From contig CAMZMU010000052.1 of NCBI GenBank assembly GCA_947311845.1, forward strand, positions 140,135,733 through 140,199,732: DNA of 64,000 nt, read 5' to 3'. A program made the translations under genes and the position numbers. The notes under the pieces are model-generated. The model was not told the DNA's origin and searched no databases. It saw only the letters and a program-made list of their open reading frames with translations. This DNA comes from Poa pratensis. Taxonomy: Eukaryota > Streptophyta > Magnoliopsida > Poales > Poaceae. Shown here piece after piece: positions 61,238 through 64,000 of the stretch. Each line of letters starts with the position of its first letter. Within the stretch, counting starts at the first letter, position 1.

Positions 61238-61245
61238 TATATAAA
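61238..61245 (+). promoter_or_regulatory. TATA box of the secreted-protein gene
   Basis: TATATAAA lies 61 bases before the ATG at 61299, leaving room for a leader of about 30 bases. Confidence 0.7.
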
Positions 61246-61298
61246 CCGTCTTATCACAACACAATTGTACCCATCGATCAATCCACCGCAACACCAGC

Positions 61299-61706
61299 AT
61301 GGCTAGCACCAACTCCGCCCTCCTCCTCCTGGTCCTCGTGGCCCTAGCCGGCCTCGCTGACCTTCAGGTCGCTGCAAGGCACATGGAGGTAGCCGGAACG
61401 AAGCACCCCGTGACGGGTAAGGCTGATCCGGAGCTCGACGGGATGATGCAGTGCATGATCGCATGCGTCACCACGGTGATGAGCTGCGCCTTTGGGTGCA
61501 TGGGCAAGGGCCCCGACCTGCCGCTCTGCGTCATCAGCTGCAACCAGCAGAGCATCGTCTGCATGGTCCGCTGCGGCTTCTCGCCCTCGCCACCAGGTCC
61601 CAAGCCGCCCACGCCCACTCCCAAGCCGCCCTCGCCCACTCCCAAGCCACCCTCGCCCAAGCCGCCAGCACCGGCACCCGGCCCGCCATACCCGCCCCCA
61701 TCATAG
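61299..61706 (+). CDS. Small secreted cysteine-rich, proline-tailed protein
   Basis: Intronless, 135 residues. Residues 1-26 are a signal peptide (hydrophobic core LLLLVLVALAGLA). Residues 27-48 are a charged linker. Residues 50-92 hold eight cysteines in two groups (CMIAC..CAFGC and C..C..C..C, ending MVRCGF), able to form four disulfides. Residues 95-135 are a proline-rich tail of KPPSPTPKPPSP units, like those in hybrid cell-wall proteins. The intact frame, clear TATA box and short leader suggest an active gene for an apoplastic or wall protein. I do not recognise the family; the cysteine spacing is not the usual 8CM lipid-transfer pattern. Confidence 0.75.
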   Translation: MASTNSALLLLVLVALAGLADLQVAARHMEVAGTKHPVTGKADPELDGMMQCMIACVTTVMSCAFGCMGKGPDLPLCVISCNQQSIVCMVRCGFSPSPPGPKPPTPTPKPPSPTPKPPSPKPPAPAPGPPYPPPS

Positions 61707-61980
61707 AGACCTCCATCTAGACGCCCACAATTACCATGCATATATATACCAGTATATAGAAGACATGTATGATGGAGGTATCCAGAGATATATACAAAAA
61801 TCACTCGTTCTATGACTTAGAGTATTAATTAATCTCATAACTTCTCTAGATGCCTGTTACAATATAAACAATGTCATATGATATATGACTCATAGTGAGT
61901 GCACTTATACTATATTTAAGGAATTTATGTACATTCGTGTGATACTACAAATATATGTAATGGTAGCTCATTTATATGTA
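61707..61980. other. 3' flank of the secreted-protein gene
   Basis: AT-rich sequence with TATATA runs. Polyadenylation-like signals are present but not distinctive. Confidence 0.4.
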
Positions 61981-62005
61981 CTAGTTGAATGGCCGGGTGG
62001 TTCCA
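61981..62005 (-). mobile_element. Possible Helitron 3' terminus
   Basis: Read on the minus strand, GGCCATTCAACTAG ends at 61981 and is followed by T. It resembles the ends at 1443 and 54257. The hairpin before it is weak. If real, the element extends right and includes the RAD51D fragment in the same orientation. Confidence 0.35.
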
Positions 62006-62339
62006 TGGTTCTTCAAATTTATTTTGTCGCCGCATATTGAAATATAACGTTCTTTAGCTCTCTCATTAGATTCATTAGCATTTACTTGAGGAAAATAACC
62101 CCTTCTTTTACAACATAATGAAGAGCTAAATAAGGGTTTTCTGTACACTCGCAAAAAAAAGGGTTTCTGTTCACAATAAAAGATGAGACCGAACACCACA
62201 TAAGTAACAAAGATACTTGTACATGAAAATATAAACCTGGAGTGTCAAAATCAGACAAACATTTTTTTGCCATTGGTGGATTGATTCTTTCACCTATGAA
62301 TACTGAGTTGGAGAGCGTCATCAATAGGTGCTAAATTAA

Positions 62340-64000
62340 ATGGGACTGTGGCGGTTGGCCAAACCTCGATGCGACGTGGTCAATTTGAACTGGCCTGTGG
62401 TTCTCCTTTGTCACCTGCAAGGTGAATATAAACATAGATCTTGATATTCATTCCACTTGTGCATTTGGAAAAAGTAGGATTTATAAGAAGAAATATGAAT
62501 GATGCTAGTCGAACCTAGATAACAGCAACATCATCGGAGAGGGATACCTTTGTTGGAAATGGGGAGTATCAGGTTGTACTCCGAAACGAAAATCAAAACA
62601 CCCATAAATTATGAAACACGGTAACAGATACAAAGAACAAGACTCTCTTCACAAGATAACACCATGACGCTGGATAAACAGATGATTTGCATGGTATGCA
62701 TAATCTGGAAAAAAAATCATGTCTCTCAGATCCTTTTTTTCAAAATTAACCGAAGAAAGGAACACGACTGAACCTTTCGAGTCTATAGGTTGTGAGTAAA
62801 ACACAGCGTTCACTCCAAGGATCAAAAAAATATTTAGAAATGCAGTAACTCTATGCTCAAATCCAAATCATACATTTACATGCCATGAATGAGAATGGCT
62901 ACCAATCAAGTTAGAGCAGGCGGACTTACCAGAACAGATAGATCATGCTTATCTGCCAACTTCTCAAGAATCATTGCCACTGATATCATCATCGACCACC
63001 CAGCAGGGTGTTAACACAGCATCGGGCAAAGGAAACAACATTCTTTTTAACTGAGGCTACAGTTCAAGAGTTAATGATGCCCCTCTCAACAAGCAATCAT
63101 GTCAGCAGATAGTGTGTTCATGAACTGAAAATCACCGACAAAGGAAAATGGATATATGATCCAATTCAAATTACCAATGTCAGGCTGGATATTTGTGAAT
63201 TAGTTGCACCGTGTTATTTAAGTTAATGACGGTAAACAATCTATCTTGTTGAATCTGATTGCTACACCAATTTTCTAAATTTTTAGCTTACAAATCGTTC
63301 ATATTATGTCTCAGACTCTCAGGAGAATGATCTTTAAAGCCTGAGTTACTTGTATAGCTGAAGTGCTAAGCTGCATCATATACTGTACAGAATAATCTAC
63401 TATTCGACAGGGCTATGCAAGATCCTTGTGAATTCAACCTGCCGATGATTGGAGCAAGTAAAGATGATATCGGGTCAATGATAAACAGGCATATCTTGTT
63501 ACCACCATTGTTTACCTATTACAGCTGTGACACATAAGAGACGTGTTTACGATAATTAAAATAGAGATCAAAGAGTTCCCTTCATACTAACCTTGTCATT
63601 CCCTGAGACTTCAAATGATCTAATACTTTAAACAAAACAAATATATCAAATACAGACACAAATCATACTGATCATGACCCTCTTAAGCCTCAGGTTCTTT
63701 GGCTGCAAGTTGAAAATCAGGTTCTTAGAAATCACGTGGTCAAGAAGTTTTAGGGTAATCAAATGATTACCAAAGCAAATGGCATTCGACTTGCAGCACA
63801 AAAATGGAAAAAAGATAGGATAACCACTGAAGACGATAGGTAAGAGCAGGGCACGAGCATGGATCATTGGTCAAATATTACTAACCTCTTTGGTCAAAGA
63901 GATGGGAAGCTCATCAAGAATGTGAGAAATTTGGCTAGGAGAGAATGAATTACTAGTATCCAAATACAAAACAAAACCCCTATGCCTGGCTGCAACGTGT
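62340..64000 (-). pseudogene. RAD51D-like gene fragment, frameshifted, continues past the right edge
   Basis: Minus-strand exons with GT/AG borders: from beyond 64000 to 63886 (GFVLYLDTSNSFSPSQI, the strand after Walker A), 63702-63592 (LRLKRVMISMICV.. and LDHLKSQGMT), about 63010-62930 (MMISVAMILEKLADKHDLSVL), and 62414 to about 62340 (VTKENH..). These match plant RAD51D, a RAD51 paralogue of homologous recombination repair, block by block. Two bases are missing in a GTGTGT run near 63656, which shifts exon 2. The Walker B exon is not recognisable and the last exon diverges after VT. A functional RecA-type ATPase is not possible from this copy. Confidence 0.75.

Overview
This window looks like nuclear DNA from a large, repeat-rich grass genome of the wheat tribe (Triticeae). 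The reasons are the nested LTR retrotransposons with tRNA-Asp and tRNA-Lys primer sites, LTRs that open with TGATACGTCTCCAACG (a form I associate with Triticeae Gypsy families), Stowaway, Tourist and Harbinger elements, and spliced genes whose products match grass families. Only three loci look like host genes of the normal landscape: a PIF-type bHLH transcription factor (40371-41833, +), an FLS2-like LRR receptor kinase that is now broken (45932-49632, -), and a small secreted cysteine/proline-rich protein (61299-61706, +). From memory, rice carries a bHLH gene next to FLS2 on chromosome 4, so the bHLH/FLS2 pair suggests a collinear group-2 segment. That is an inference.

Layout. 1-6.5 kb: an acidic ORF, a Helitron-like terminus and several tandem repeats. 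6.5-23.9 kb: a 5'-truncated Gypsy element (RNase H, integrase, a spliced antisense gene, 3' LTR). It is interrupted by a complete non-autonomous LTR element (7769-14164, TSD AGAAG) inside the integrase, and by a second non-coding LTR element on the minus strand (17684-21080) inside the antisense gene. 24-33 kb: mostly unassigned sequence with one recognisable fragment of a replication factor C subunit. 33.9-34.7 kb: a MITE split by small copia/TRIM-like LTR pieces. 34.8-38.6 kb: an LTR element with a gag-like ORF and a truncated 3' LTR (TSD CTCTC). 38.6-50 kb: gene island with the bHLH and FLS2-like loci. 50.7-54.5 kb: a Tourist MITE, and a Harbinger-type element carrying two convergent ORFs, inserted in one copy of a duplicated segment whose other copy still shows the empty site. 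56.7-59.2 kb: a hAT-type MITE and a solo LTR. 60-64 kb: fragments of a family-31 galactosyltransferase and of RAD51D on the minus strand flank the secreted-protein gene, which has a poly-C-bearing MITE directly in its upstream region.

The genes do not form a shared pathway. The window records repeated transposition, gene-fragment capture and decay around a small gene island. I see no tRNA, rRNA, CRISPR or bacterial-type operon. All family assignments come from reading motifs, without database searches.
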